From an uncultured Lachnospiraceae bacterium (GTDB lineage Bacteria; Bacillota; Clostridia; Lachnospirales; Lachnospiraceae): DNA of 55,833 nucleotides. Below the pieces are notes generated by a model, which had not been told where the DNA came from, searched no databases, and saw only the letters and a list, made by a program, of their open reading frames with translations. The position numbers and the translations under genes are program-made. The stretch spans positions 1 through 55,833 of the forward strand of contig URPH01000020.1 of the NCBI GenBank assembly GCA_900549665.1. Direction: 5' to 3'. Below, one piece after another: positions 23,462-32,710 of this stretch (positions within the stretch are counted from its first letter, which is position 1; each line of letters opens with the position of its first letter).

Positions 23462-24259
23462 TCAAACCTTGATAATTGCTTTTTTCGGACACTTGCTTTC
23501 ACAAATACCGCATCCGACGCAAAGATCCTGATCAATATGTGCATTGAAGTTTTCGACCTTTACCGCTTCCTTCGGACAGTTCTTTGCACAAAGCATACAA
23601 CCGATACAAGCTGTTTCGCAAGCCTTCATGGCGACAGCACCCTTTTCGGTATTGCTGCAGGCTACTGCATATTTGGCATCATAGGGGATCAGCTCGATCA
23701 ATCCCTTCGGACAGGCAGCAATGCATTTACCACAGGCCTTGCATGCCTCTTTATCAACCTTTGCCACACCGTTTTCTACATGAATTGCATCAAACGGACA
23801 GGCCTTGACACAGTTGCCATAGCCAAGACAGCCCTGGTTGCATGATTTCGGTCCGCCATTTGGAACAAAAGAAAGCATGGCACAGTCCTTGACACCGGTA
23901 TATTCATAATCGGTCTTTGTCTTGTCACAGTCACCCTGACACTTGACAAAAGCGACTTTTTTCACACCGGCAGTGGCCTCGACACCCATGATCTCGGCGA
24001 TCTTTTGCGCAACCGGCTCACCGCCGACCGGGCAGGTCCCAACCTCTGCTTCACCCTTGGCAATGGCCTTTGCCAGTCCTGAACAGCCTGCAAAACCACA
24101 GCCGCCACAGTTGTTTCCGGGAAGTGCAGCAAGTACCGCTTCTTCTTTTTCATCAACCTCTACCTGAAACTTCATACCGGCAATGCCCAGAAACAGGCCG
24201 ATAAACAATCCAACACCACCGACTAAAACAGCGGCAATAACAATTCCACTTATACTCAT
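23462..24259 (-). CDS. rnfB: Rnf complex subunit RnfB (multi-ferredoxin)
   Basis: RnfB takes electrons from reduced ferredoxin into the Rnf complex, which reduces NAD+ and pumps Na+ or H+. It is 265 residues: an N-terminal membrane helix (about 5-28), a Cys-rich domain NNCGGCGFAGCSGLAKAI, and then four [4Fe-4S] motifs: CLGYGNCVKACP, CKACGKCIAACP, CIGCMLCAKNCP and CVGCGICESKCP. It is the last gene of the operon, 12 bases after rnfA, and ends beside copy B of the dispersed element. Confidence 0.95.
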   Translation of the reverse strand: MSISGIVIAAVLVGGVGLFIGLFLGIAGMKFQVEVDEKEEAVLAALPGNNCGGCGFAGCSGLAKAIAKGEAEVGTCPVGGEPVAQKIAEIMGVEATAGVKKVAFVKCQGDCDKTKTDYEYTGVKDCAMLSFVPNGGPKSCNQGCLGYGNCVKACPFDAIHVENGVAKVDKEACKACGKCIAACPKGLIELIPYDAKYAVACSNTEKGAVAMKACETACIGCMLCAKNCPKEAVKVENFNAHIDQDLCVGCGICESKCPKKAIIKV

Positions 24260-24271
24260 ATGCCTACCCTC

Positions 24272-24847
24272 CTATAACAGTCCAGAAAAGCCACAAAATG
24301 CAATTGCCATCAGGCCTGCTGTCACAAGGACGATCGGCATTCCCTGAAAGGGCTGTGGCACATCATTGTATTCGATTTTTTCACGAATACCGGCAAGAAT
24401 AATAATTGCAATCGTAAATCCAAGTGCTGTGGCAAAACCATTGACAACACTTTCAATAATGTTGTAGGATGCCTGAACGTTGTTTAAAGCAACACCAAGT
24501 ACGGCACAGTTGGTTGTGATCAACGGAAGGTATACACCAAGCGCTTCATATAAAGACGGCATAGCCTTTTTAAGGAACATTTCCACAAACTGAACCAGTG
24601 CGGCAATGACCAGAATAAAGACGATCGTCTTTAGGTAGTCCAGTCCCAGAGGATCCAGTACAAATTTGTAAAGAACAGCTGCTACCAGGGATGCCAGTGT
24701 GATGACAAATATAATGGCAGCTCCCATTCCGGCTGCGGTTTCTGTCTTTTTGGAAACGCCGAGGAACGGACACAGGCCAAGGAACTGACTTAATACAACG
24801 TTGCTGACAAGGGCAGAGCCTAATGCAATCATAATCAGATTACTCAT
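24272..24847 (-). CDS. rnfA: Rnf complex subunit RnfA
   Basis: An integral membrane subunit, 191 residues with six predicted helices, homologous to RnfE and to NqrE. VLSQFLGLCPFLGVSKK near the N-terminus and TTNCAVLGVALNN in the second half carry the conserved cysteines thought to bind an intramembrane iron-sulfur centre with RnfE. Two ATGs are possible: 24853 is 3 bases after GGAGG and 24847 is 9 bases after; I prefer 24847. The start overlaps the end of rnfE. Confidence 0.94.
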   Translation of the reverse strand: MSNLIMIALGSALVSNVVLSQFLGLCPFLGVSKKTETAAGMGAAIIFVITLASLVAAVLYKFVLDPLGLDYLKTIVFILVIAALVQFVEMFLKKAMPSLYEALGVYLPLITTNCAVLGVALNNVQASYNIIESVVNGFATALGFTIAIIILAGIREKIEYNDVPQPFQGMPIVLVTAGLMAIAFCGFSGLL

Positions 24848-25616
24848 TTGCATTTACCTCCTCTTCTGCTTTCTGATCTTCTGCGGCCACAGCTTCTTTC
24901 TCTGCTGCTTTTACAGAAGCGGTATCATCATAAAATTTTCGAGACGAACATCCGGCCTCTCCGCACGCCATACAGTCATGGGAGCATCCGGAGCCGACCT
25001 TGCTCATATCCTTACCCTTCTTTTCGCCCTCGATCTTGATCTTGTTTTGAACGGCAACCAGACAGGCAAGCACGAAGAAAGCACCGGGAGCCATAACAAA
25101 GATACGAACCGGTTCATATCCTGAAGGCATTACATGAAATCCAAAGATCTCGCCGGCACCGATCAGCTCTCTTAAAAGGCCGATCACGGTAAGCGACATG
25201 GTAAATCCAAGTCCCATGCCAAGTCCATCAAAGAAGGACGGGATCACGGGATTTTTGTAAGCATAGCTTTCTGCTCTTCCTAAAATAATACAGTTTACAA
25301 CGATCAGTGGAATATACAGACCAAGTGCACTGTATAATGCCGGAATAAAGCCCTCCAGCAAAAGCTCCACGATTGTAACAAAGGATGCAATAATAACGAT
25401 AAATGCCGGAATACGCACTCTGTCGGGAATGATCCTGCGAAGCAGTGAAATGATCATATTGGATAAAGCAAGTACCACTGTTGTCGTAAGTCCCATGCCA
25501 AGTCCATTGATTGCTGATGTCGTAACAGCCAGTGTCGGACACATACCAAGCATCAAAACAAGGGTCGGATTCTCTTTGACAATACCGTTGTATAATCTTT
25601 CGAGTGACTTATTCAT
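24840..25616 (-). CDS. rnfE: Rnf complex subunit RnfE with Cys-rich tail
   Basis: The membrane subunit paired with RnfA (258 residues). The first 200 residues are the usual six-helix core, with LMLGMCPTLAVTTSAINGLG and VVNCIILGRAESYA as the conserved cysteine motifs. After about residue 200 there is an extension typical RnfE lacks: a cluster of cysteines (CSHDCMACGEAGC) and a Glu/Ala/Lys-rich end. It overlaps rnfG by 8 bases at its start and rnfA at its end. Confidence 0.93.
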   Translation of the reverse strand: MNKSLERLYNGIVKENPTLVLMLGMCPTLAVTTSAINGLGMGLTTTVVLALSNMIISLLRRIIPDRVRIPAFIVIIASFVTIVELLLEGFIPALYSALGLYIPLIVVNCIILGRAESYAYKNPVIPSFFDGLGMGLGFTMSLTVIGLLRELIGAGEIFGFHVMPSGYEPVRIFVMAPGAFFVLACLVAVQNKIKIEGEKKGKDMSKVGSGCSHDCMACGEAGCSSRKFYDDTASVKAAEKEAVAAEDQKAEEEVNANE

Positions 25617-26223
25617 TTGCGTTTCCTCCTTCCATCAACTGTGTGCGGAAATAGGTAATACCGGCATTGACACCGTTTACAACCGCATTGGTGGTAATGG
25701 TGGCTCCGGAGATTGCATCAATCTGATTGTCTCCCGGTGCTCCGGTCTTGGTATATTCAAACTGTTCTACATTTTTATCTGCAAACTGAGGCTTCAAAAC
25801 GGAATCAGCATTCATACCAAGTCCTGCTGTCTCGGAAATACTCAGAATGGAAATTCCGTTGACGGTTCCGTCATTGCGAATTCCGATGGAAAACTGGATA
25901 TCTCCGCCATATCCCTCATGATCCGTAACGGTGATCACATATCCAAGCTTGCTGCCGGAAGCATCCTGTGCCTCCAAAACTTCATCGATAGATACGTTGT
26001 AGCCCTCATCCTGTACCAGGCTGCTTGCATCCTCTGATGAGATATCTTCCTGTAATACAAAGCCTTCTGCATCGGCAAATACCTCTTTGCAGGCCTCATC
26101 CTTGGCCTTTTGCCGGGCCTCAGCTATCGGCTCCTTGGTCACCTGGTATACCAGCCCCAACAGACATCCGGCAATCAGAGTGATCGCAAATAAAATTCCT
26201 GCTTCTTTCAACATTGTTTTCAT
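25609..26223 (-). CDS. rnfG: Rnf complex subunit RnfG (covalent flavin)
   Basis: A 204-residue subunit with an N-terminal membrane anchor (about 8-28) and an extracytoplasmic FMN-binding domain. The flavinylation motif Dxx(S/T)GAT appears as DAISGAT at 169-175, so FMN would be attached to Thr175. The attaching enzyme (ApbE) is not in this window. Its ATG overlaps the rnfD stop in an ATGA, which implies coupled translation. Confidence 0.95.
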   Translation of the reverse strand: MKTMLKEAGILFAITLIAGCLLGLVYQVTKEPIAEARQKAKDEACKEVFADAEGFVLQEDISSEDASSLVQDEGYNVSIDEVLEAQDASGSKLGYVITVTDHEGYGGDIQFSIGIRNDGTVNGISILSISETAGLGMNADSVLKPQFADKNVEQFEYTKTGAPGDNQIDAISGATITTNAVVNGVNAGITYFRTQLMEGGNANE

Positions 26224-27155
26224 CTGCTAAGACCTCCTTTTCTTCCAAATGCATGAGGCATTGTATATTTTTCAATCAAAGGTGTCAGAAGGTTTCCGAT
26301 GATGATCGCATATGATACACCCTCGGCACTGGCTCCGTAAATTCGGAAAATTCCGGTCAGAATACCAAGTAAAATACCAAATACATATTGACCCTTGACC
26401 GTGATCGGCCTTGTGACATAGTCCGTGGCCATAAAGAAGGCACCGAGCATCAGTCCACCGCCGGCAAGCTGAGCTGCAATATAATTGAAATCAAATCCAT
26501 GACCGCCAAACAGGACGATAAACACAACAAAGGTCAGAATATAAGTTCCCGGAATGCGGAGATCGATGATTCCCATCATGATCAGGAAAATCGCTCCTGC
26601 CACAATGGCGATCATGGAAGTCTCCCCGATCGTACCGGAGGTAAATCCGGTCACCATCTTAAAGACGTTGACGCTTTCACCGGCCTTTAATGCGGCAAGC
26701 GGTGTCGCACCGGTATAGGTATCGGTTGCAAAGTCTGTCATAATGGACGTAAATGCCAGCAGTAAAAAGCATCTGGCACCAAGTGCCGGATTCATAAAGT
26801 TTTGTCCCAGACCGCCAAATACCATTTTGACAACAACGATCGCAAAAAATCCACCGACAACACCAATCCACCAGGGTGCCTTGGGCGGCAGGTTTAATGC
26901 CAATAACAGTCCGGTAACAACTGCCGAAAAATCTGTGATTGTATTTTTTTTATGTACCAACAGGTCAAACAGATATTCAAAAAGAACACAGCTGGCAATG
27001 GTAACTAAAATCAAAACAAGTGCATGCAATCCGAAATTGTATATACCAAAGATTGTCGTCGGCAGCAATGCAGCCACAACACAGAGCATAATGATGCTCG
27101 TTGACATCCTGGAACGAATATGCGGATTGGATGATACTTTCATTAAATTGCTCAT
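26220..27155 (-). CDS. rnfD: Rnf complex subunit RnfD (covalent flavin)
   Basis: An integral membrane subunit, 311 residues with 9-10 helices. DTYTGAT at 145-151 matches the flavinylation motif, so Thr151 carries FMN. It is homologous to NqrB. GGAGGAAGG precedes the ATG. It follows rnfC by 17 bases. Confidence 0.95.
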   Translation of the reverse strand: MSNLMKVSSNPHIRSRMSTSIIMLCVVAALLPTTIFGIYNFGLHALVLILVTIASCVLFEYLFDLLVHKKNTITDFSAVVTGLLLALNLPPKAPWWIGVVGGFFAIVVVKMVFGGLGQNFMNPALGARCFLLLAFTSIMTDFATDTYTGATPLAALKAGESVNVFKMVTGFTSGTIGETSMIAIVAGAIFLIMMGIIDLRIPGTYILTFVVFIVLFGGHGFDFNYIAAQLAGGGLMLGAFFMATDYVTRPITVKGQYVFGILLGILTGIFRIYGASAEGVSYAIIIGNLLTPLIEKYTMPHAFGRKGGLSR

Positions 27156-27172
27156 GTTTTCCCTTCCTCCTG

Positions 27173-28495
27173 CTATTTCTTTCTCCGGTCAGCCAGGACC
27201 ATCTTGCGCATGGACTTGATCTGCTGGGTCAGCGGACGTTTGGCCGGACAGATAAAGCTGCAGCAGCCACATTCACAGCATTCCATACCGTTGCATTTCT
27301 GGAATGCCTCTTTGTCTCCTCTTGCGGCATAGCTTGCAAGCTTGGAAGGCACAATCCTTCCGGGGCATACCTCAACACACCGGCCGCAGTTGATACAGGG
27401 TCCTTCCTCGGCCTCGGATACATCATCCCTGGTCAGGCATAAAAGTGCGGACGCTGTCTTGGTCGTGGGCACATCCAGATGGAACAACGCAAAGCCCATC
27501 ATGGGACCACCGTTTATGATCTTGGCAGGCTCTTCCTTGAAACCGCCCGCTTCATCGATCAGCTCATGATAGTTGGTACCGATACGCACGCGGAAATTGC
27601 GTGGATCAGCAATCGCATCACCGGTCACGGTAACGATACGCTGCATCAGAGGCTTATTTTCCCTGACTGCACTGTTGATGGCAACTAAAGTATCCACGTT
27701 GTCTACAATACAGCCTGCATCTGCCGGAAGCATATCGGAATTGATCATACGTCCGGTTGTGGCATAGATCAACTGACGCTCGGCACCCTGCGGATATTTG
27801 GTCTTTAATCCCTTGACCGTGATGCGAGGCTCGTCCTTGGTCAGATTCTTTAACAGCTTGATACAATCCGGTTTATTGTCTTCTACTGCCAGAATACCCT
27901 TTGCATTGTCAAACAGTGCCAGAATACACTTTAATCCGTCGATAACCTTCTGCGGCTCCTCCAGCATACGGCGGTAATCGGAGGTCAGATACGGTTCACA
28001 CTCTGCACAGTTGCCGATAACATACTCAATCTTGTCCGGTTCCTTGGGCGATAATTTGACATGTGTCGGGAAACCGGCACCCCCCATTCCGACAACCCCG
28101 GCCTCCTGGACCTTTTTTACAATTTCTTCTTTGGTCAGTTCTTCCAACGGCTTGCACTCACCATAGTCTACCTCTTCGTACAGGCCATCATTTTCAATAA
28201 TAATAGAATCGATGCTGTCGCCAAGTGTAATACGTCTTTTTTCAATTCCTTTGACTGTACCGGAAACCGTCGCATAAATCGGGGCTGATACAAATCCCCC
28301 TGCCTCAGCGATCTTCTGACCGGTCAGCACATGGTCTCCTTTTTTGACAATCGGCACAGCCGGTGCACCGATATGCTGGGATAACGGATAAACGAGATCC
28401 CCTTTTGGCAGTACATCCTTGATTGGCTTGTCTTTACTCAGATCCTTGCCGTCATAAGGATGTATTCCACCGGTGAAAGTTCCTCTTGCTCCCAT
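27173..28495 (-). CDS. rnfC: Rnf complex subunit RnfC (NADH/NAD+ site)
   Basis: The peripheral subunit where NAD+ is reduced. 440 residues: an N-terminal barrel domain, a nucleotide/FMN-binding region with GMGGAGFPTHVKL at about 137-149, an SLBB domain, and two [4Fe-4S] motifs (CINCGRCVEVCP and CCECGCCSFICP) near the C-terminus. It opens the rnfCDGEAB operon, the standard gene order in clostridia. AGAGGT precedes the ATG. The complex conserves energy by coupling ferredoxin oxidation to ion transport, and it fits the Na+-pump decarboxylase cluster at 45-50 kb. Confidence 0.96.
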   Translation of the reverse strand: MGARGTFTGGIHPYDGKDLSKDKPIKDVLPKGDLVYPLSQHIGAPAVPIVKKGDHVLTGQKIAEAGGFVSAPIYATVSGTVKGIEKRRITLGDSIDSIIIENDGLYEEVDYGECKPLEELTKEEIVKKVQEAGVVGMGGAGFPTHVKLSPKEPDKIEYVIGNCAECEPYLTSDYRRMLEEPQKVIDGLKCILALFDNAKGILAVEDNKPDCIKLLKNLTKDEPRITVKGLKTKYPQGAERQLIYATTGRMINSDMLPADAGCIVDNVDTLVAINSAVRENKPLMQRIVTVTGDAIADPRNFRVRIGTNYHELIDEAGGFKEEPAKIINGGPMMGFALFHLDVPTTKTASALLCLTRDDVSEAEEGPCINCGRCVEVCPGRIVPSKLASYAARGDKEAFQKCNGMECCECGCCSFICPAKRPLTQQIKSMRKMVLADRRKK

Positions 28496-28677
28496 CTTAT
28501 TACCTCTTTTCTTTCAATGCGCCATTGCATCGTTTTCATTTTATTTCTTCTCTCTTACTATACTATTTTTTTCATCTAATTTCTATAAAATCAGGCAAAA
28601 AACATTGGGTTTCTAAAGACGTGATCCGGAAAATATGCTAAAATAAAAACGTAAAAATTACAGCAAGGACCAAACGT

Positions 28678-29802
28678 ATGAAAACAGTTATCGAAACTTT
28701 AACCATTGATCCGGAAAAATATGATTTGACACGGATTGCTCCTCTTGATCAGCTTCTTTTTGTCGATATTGAAACAACCGGATTTTCTGCCGGATCATCT
28801 TCTTTGTATGAAATCGGCTGTATTCGCTTTGAAAATAACATACCAAAGCTGATTCAGTTTTTTGCTGAGGATACCACAGAGGAAAAAGAGGTTTTATCTT
28901 CCTTTTTTGACCTGTGTCATCCGTCCGGCACCCTGATCCACTTCAACGGAAACACCTTTGATATTCCTTATATGAAGGCCAAAGCCCGCCAATATGGTCT
29001 TTCCTCTCCGTTTGAAACTATGGAGGGTGTTGATATCTACAAGCGCATTATGCCCTACAAGGATATCCTGGGACTTCCAAACTGCAAACAAAAAACGATC
29101 GAGGAATTTCTGGGAATTTCCAGAGAGGATCAGTACAACGGCGGACAGCTCATTGATATTTACAAAGAATACTGCAGACAGCCGTCAGAAGAATCCGAAA
29201 AGCTTCTGATCCTACACAACAACGAGGATATGAAGGGTATGCTAAAGCTGCTTCCGATCCTGACCTACTCAGATATTTTTATGCAGCCATTCCGCGTCGT
29301 CAAGGTACAGGCCAACCACTTTACCAATGTGGATCAGTCCGCAGGTGATGAAGTATTGATGAAGCTGCGCTTTTCTTCTGCCTTCCCCATTCCTTTTTCC
29401 ATGCACAAGGCAGGGTGTCATTTTAGTGCTAATGACAATGAAGGCTTTTTAAAGGTTCCGCTCTTTAAGGGTGAGCTCAAATATTTTTACTCCAATTACA
29501 GGGATTATTATTATCTTCCGCTTGAGGATATCGCACTCCACAAGGCAGTTGCCGGCTTTGTCGACAAGGATCACCGCAAACAGGCAAAAGCTTCTAACTG
29601 TTATACCCGAAAGGAATCCGATTATCTTCCCCAGTGGGATATCATTTTTGAACCGATTTTCAAAAAATCCTATGAAGATAAGCTCTGCTATTTTGAATTG
29701 ACCGAAGATATGAAAAAGCAGCCGGAATCCTTCCGGCAATATGCTCTGCATATTTTAGATATGATGGCACACGCCCGCAATATGGATGATTGCATAGCAT
29801 AA
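28678..29802 (+). CDS. DEDD-type exonuclease, YprB/ribonuclease H-like
   Basis: A 374-residue protein whose first 200 residues form a ribonuclease H-like exonuclease fold: FVDIETTGFSAGS (the acidic D-E pair), HFNGNTFDIPYMKAKAR (third Asp) and ILHNNEDMKGMLKLLPIL (fourth Asp). That is the YprB-type family, uncharacterised 3'-5' nucleases. The C-terminal 170 residues are not recognised. It is divergent from the rnf operon and ends in a shared two-way terminator with cheR. It lacks a strong ribosome binding site; AAGGACC lies 9 bases before the ATG. Confidence 0.75.
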   Translation: MKTVIETLTIDPEKYDLTRIAPLDQLLFVDIETTGFSAGSSSLYEIGCIRFENNIPKLIQFFAEDTTEEKEVLSSFFDLCHPSGTLIHFNGNTFDIPYMKAKARQYGLSSPFETMEGVDIYKRIMPYKDILGLPNCKQKTIEEFLGISREDQYNGGQLIDIYKEYCRQPSEESEKLLILHNNEDMKGMLKLLPILTYSDIFMQPFRVVKVQANHFTNVDQSAGDEVLMKLRFSSAFPIPFSMHKAGCHFSANDNEGFLKVPLFKGELKYFYSNYRDYYYLPLEDIALHKAVAGFVDKDHRKQAKASNCYTRKESDYLPQWDIIFEPIFKKSYEDKLCYFELTEDMKKQPESFRQYALHILDMMAHARNMDDCIA

Positions 29803-29814
29803 ATATAATCAGTA

Positions 29815-29849
29815 CAAAAAAAGCCTGAATAAAAATTCAGGCTTTTTAT
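29815..29849. terminator. Bidirectional terminator
   Basis: AAGCCTGAAT (29821-29830) and ATTCAGGCTT (29835-29844) pair perfectly with a 4-base loop, extended by flanking A-run and T-run, so it works on both strands: for the exonuclease gene on plus and cheR on minus. Confidence 0.93.
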
Positions 29850-29857
29850 TATTGATA

Positions 29858-30637
29858 TTATAATTTTTCGTAATAAAATGATGCTCTTCTGGCATATCCG
29901 ATCTGTTTATAGGTAATAATCTGCTCGGTACTACCGATAAACAAAAGTCCTTTATGGACCAATGACTCATGAAATTTTTTGAAAATCTCATCCTTGGCCT
30001 CTTCCGTAAAATAGATCAGCACATTGCGGCATACAATGAAATGACAATTCTTCGGATAAGGATCCAGCAGTAAATTGTGCTGACAAAACTTCACTCGCGA
30101 TTTGATCTCATCTGATATCTTATAAGACGGACCAATCTTCGTGAAATACTTTTCTTTTAAGTCCTGCGGAACACCTGCTACACTTTTTTCGTTGTACAGC
30201 CCGGTCTGCGCTTTTTCCAGCACCTGATTGTCAATATCGGTAGCCAAAACTGTAATCTGACTTAAGGGAAGATGCCTTGACAGAGCCATTACCAATGAAT
30301 AAGGCTCATCTCCTGTCGAGCACGCAGCACTCCATATCTTGAGATTGTGTCCAAACTCATGAATAAGCTGCGGAATGACTGTCTTATCCATATATTCCCA
30401 TTGATCCGGATTGCGATAAAACTCCGAAACATTGATGGTCAGATAATTAACAAACTCATCAAATCTTTCCTGGCTTGATTTTAACAATTTAACATACGGC
30501 TCATACCCATCAATGTGATGCTTGGCAATCAGCGTATCAATCCGGCGTTTCATCTGCTTTTCTTTGTAGCAGCTCAGATCAATACTGGTCAGATCATATA
30601 TGGCTTTTTTAAATTGTTCGTAATCATATTCAGCCAT
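29858..30637 (-). CDS. cheR: Chemotaxis protein methyltransferase CheR
   Basis: CheR methylates glutamates of chemoreceptors with SAM to set adaptation. The 259 residues show the helical N-terminal domain, NVSEFYRNPDQWEYM, the SAM-binding WSAACSTGDEPYSLVMAL, CRNVLIYF and a terminal ARRASFYYEKL. It starts only 5 bases after rpsA and is likely carried on the same transcript, although its own ribosome binding site is poor. No other chemotaxis genes are near. Its presence with the FliD-like gene indicates a motile cell. Confidence 0.93.
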   Translation of the reverse strand: MAEYDYEQFKKAIYDLTSIDLSCYKEKQMKRRIDTLIAKHHIDGYEPYVKLLKSSQERFDEFVNYLTINVSEFYRNPDQWEYMDKTVIPQLIHEFGHNLKIWSAACSTGDEPYSLVMALSRHLPLSQITVLATDIDNQVLEKAQTGLYNEKSVAGVPQDLKEKYFTKIGPSYKISDEIKSRVKFCQHNLLLDPYPKNCHFIVCRNVLIYFTEEAKDEIFKKFHESLVHKGLLFIGSTEQIITYKQIGYARRASFYYEKL

Positions 30638-30642
30638 TATGA

Positions 30643-31767
30643 TTATTCTTCGCCTTCCTCAGAAATAACCTGATCAACATCTACAGAAACAACATCTGCA
30701 TCATCATCTGAACCATTGTCCTGAAGAGCTTTCATGCTCAGGCTGATCTTGTGGTCATTTTCATTGAAATCAACAATCTTAGCTTCTACTTCCTGACCAA
30801 CTGATAACACATCAGAAGGTTTTTCGATATGATCTTTGGAAATCTGTGAAACATGCAATAATGCATCAACACCAACTTCCAGTTCAACAAATGCGCCAAA
30901 ATCTGTCATTCTGGCAACCTTGCCCTTTACAACATTGCCAATTGCATATTTGCTGGCAGCATCCTTCCAGGGATTTGTATCATCAAACTTCATGCTGAGT
31001 GCAATCTTTGTGCCATCAATATCTTTGATCTGAACCTTAACCTGATCTCCGACTTTAAATACCTTTTTGGGATTTTCAACACGTCCCCATGACATTTCTG
31101 AAATATGAAGCAGTCCGTCAGCTCCGCCTAAATCAATGAAAGCACCGAAATCAGTAACATTTTTAACAACGCCTTCTACAACATCACCGATATGGATCTT
31201 TTCAAATAAAGCTTTCTGCTCCTCTGCTTTCTTAGCTACTAAAAGCTGCTTGCGGTCACCGATAAATCTTCTTCTCTTCGGATTGTACTCGGTAATAACA
31301 AATTCGATTTCCTGATCTGCATATTTTGTCAGGTCTTTTTCGTATACATTGGACACAAGACTTGCAGGGATGAAGATTCTTGCTTCATCAACAACAACAC
31401 TTAAACCACCGTCTAAAACCTGTGCAACCTTTGCTTTTAATACTTCTTTATTTTCGAATGCATCCTGAATTCTCTTGTAACCCTTTTCAAGTGCAAGTCT
31501 CTTATATGATAAAAGAACCTGTCCTTCACCGTCATTAACTTTGATAACCTTTACTTCAATCTTGTCATCAACCTTTAATGCGGTTGTCAGATCAAAGTTG
31601 GCTTCATTTGTGTACTCGTTTCTGGTAAGGATTCCATCTGACTTGTATCCGATGTTCAAAACAGCAACATCAGGCTTAACATCGATGACAGTACCTTCTA
31701 TAACCTCTCCATTTCTGATTGTTTTTAATGATTGTTCCAGCATTTGTTCAAAAGTTAATTCTGACAT
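30643..31767 (-). CDS. rpsA: S1 RNA-binding domain protein (ribosomal protein S1-like)
   Basis: 374 residues with four S1 domains: about 17-85, 100-165, 190-257 and 275-343 (for example VVEGVVKNVTDFGAFIDLGG), then a short acidic tail. Gram-negative S1 has six domains, so this is the four-domain low-GC type. The ATG at 31767 has GAGGAGG 10 bases upstream, lying inside ispH. The gene overlaps ispH by 20 bases in another frame. In many clostridia IspH and S1 are one fused protein; here they are separate. Confidence 0.93.
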   Translation of the reverse strand: MSELTFEQMLEQSLKTIRNGEVIEGTVIDVKPDVAVLNIGYKSDGILTRNEYTNEANFDLTTALKVDDKIEVKVIKVNDGEGQVLLSYKRLALEKGYKRIQDAFENKEVLKAKVAQVLDGGLSVVVDEARIFIPASLVSNVYEKDLTKYADQEIEFVITEYNPKRRRFIGDRKQLLVAKKAEEQKALFEKIHIGDVVEGVVKNVTDFGAFIDLGGADGLLHISEMSWGRVENPKKVFKVGDQVKVQIKDIDGTKIALSMKFDDTNPWKDAASKYAIGNVVKGKVARMTDFGAFVELEVGVDALLHVSQISKDHIEKPSDVLSVGQEVEAKIVDFNENDHKISLSMKALQDNGSDDDADVVSVDVDQVISEEGEE

Positions 31768-32596
31768 AATTTTGAACCTCCTCAATTATATTGTTTGGGG
31801 TGGACGCCCCTGCGGTAATCCCTACCGGACCAGCCGGTACGGTGAAGTCCGATTTCAAGTCCTCTAGAGTCTGTATAAAAAAAGTGTTCTCACATTCCGT
31901 TTTGCATATCTCGTACAGTTTACGGGAATTGGAACTGTGAGTACCGCCTATCACTATCATGGTATTGACCTTCCGTGCAATCTCAGCTGCCTCGGATTGT
32001 CTCTCTTCCGTAGCGTTGCATATCGTTTTTACAACATTTATATCATAACCTTTTTTGCGGACAATTTCAACTAATTCTTGAAATTTATTGTAATTAAATG
32101 TCGTTTGAGATACAATACATATATTTTGATTTCCGGATACAGTCAGCTGTTCTGCCTGCTCTTTCGATTCGATAACAATTGCCGGTGTTAAGCACCAGCC
32201 CTTGATTCCTTCTACTTCAGGGTGCGAATTATTGCCGATAATAACAATAAGGCTTCCATTTGCACTTTCCTTTTCAACGATCCTGTGTATCTTTTTTACA
32301 AACGGACAGGTCGCGTCCACACACTCTAACCCCTGCTTGATAATCAGTTCATAAATATCCTTGGATACGCCATGTGACCGGATGATCACACTTCCCTTTG
32401 TAAGCCCTTTTAGTTCATCCACCGAATCGATTACGGTTACTCCCTTTTTTTCCAGATCTTCCACAACACTTTCATTGTGAATGATCGGTCCGTAGGTGTA
32501 AATTTTCTTGCCGGTATTGATCTGTTCATATACCTGTTCCACGGCTCTTTTGACACCGAAACAAAATCCGGCTGTGTCAGCCAGTAGTACTTCCAT
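31748..32596 (-). CDS. ispH: 4-hydroxy-3-methylbut-2-enyl diphosphate reductase
   Basis: IspH makes IPP and DMAPP in the last step of the MEP pathway, using a [4Fe-4S] cluster. Three ligand cysteines are at 12 (GFCFGVKRA), 97 (DATCPFVKKIH) and 193 (TICNATEERQ); the proton-donating Glu127 lies in HPEVEGIKGW. The length is 282 residues. The stop codon TGA sits within the rpsA reading frame, directly after a TTT codon. plsC, which is often found between cmk and ispH, is missing here; the 114 bases between them hold no gene. Confidence 0.95.
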   Translation of the reverse strand: MEVLLADTAGFCFGVKRAVEQVYEQINTGKKIYTYGPIIHNESVVEDLEKKGVTVIDSVDELKGLTKGSVIIRSHGVSKDIYELIIKQGLECVDATCPFVKKIHRIVEKESANGSLIVIIGNNSHPEVEGIKGWCLTPAIVIESKEQAEQLTVSGNQNICIVSQTTFNYNKFQELVEIVRKKGYDINVVKTICNATEERQSEAAEIARKVNTMIVIGGTHSSNSRKLYEICKTECENTFFIQTLEDLKSDFTVPAGPVGITAGASTPNNIIEEVQNYVRINF

Positions 32597-32710
32597 CTGA
32601 TTGATTTCCTTTTCTCATATTTCTTTCTTTATTTATTGTCCGTTACATGCTGGATTTTCAATCTCTTTTTCTATTTCTTTTTCAATCCGGCATGCAATAA
32701 TATATAATTT

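Noticed and set aside
32597..32710. Missing or decayed plsC between cmk and ispH
   Set aside because: The 114 bases are pyrimidine-rich with no reading frame or motif of an acyltransferase, so there is no remnant to annotate.
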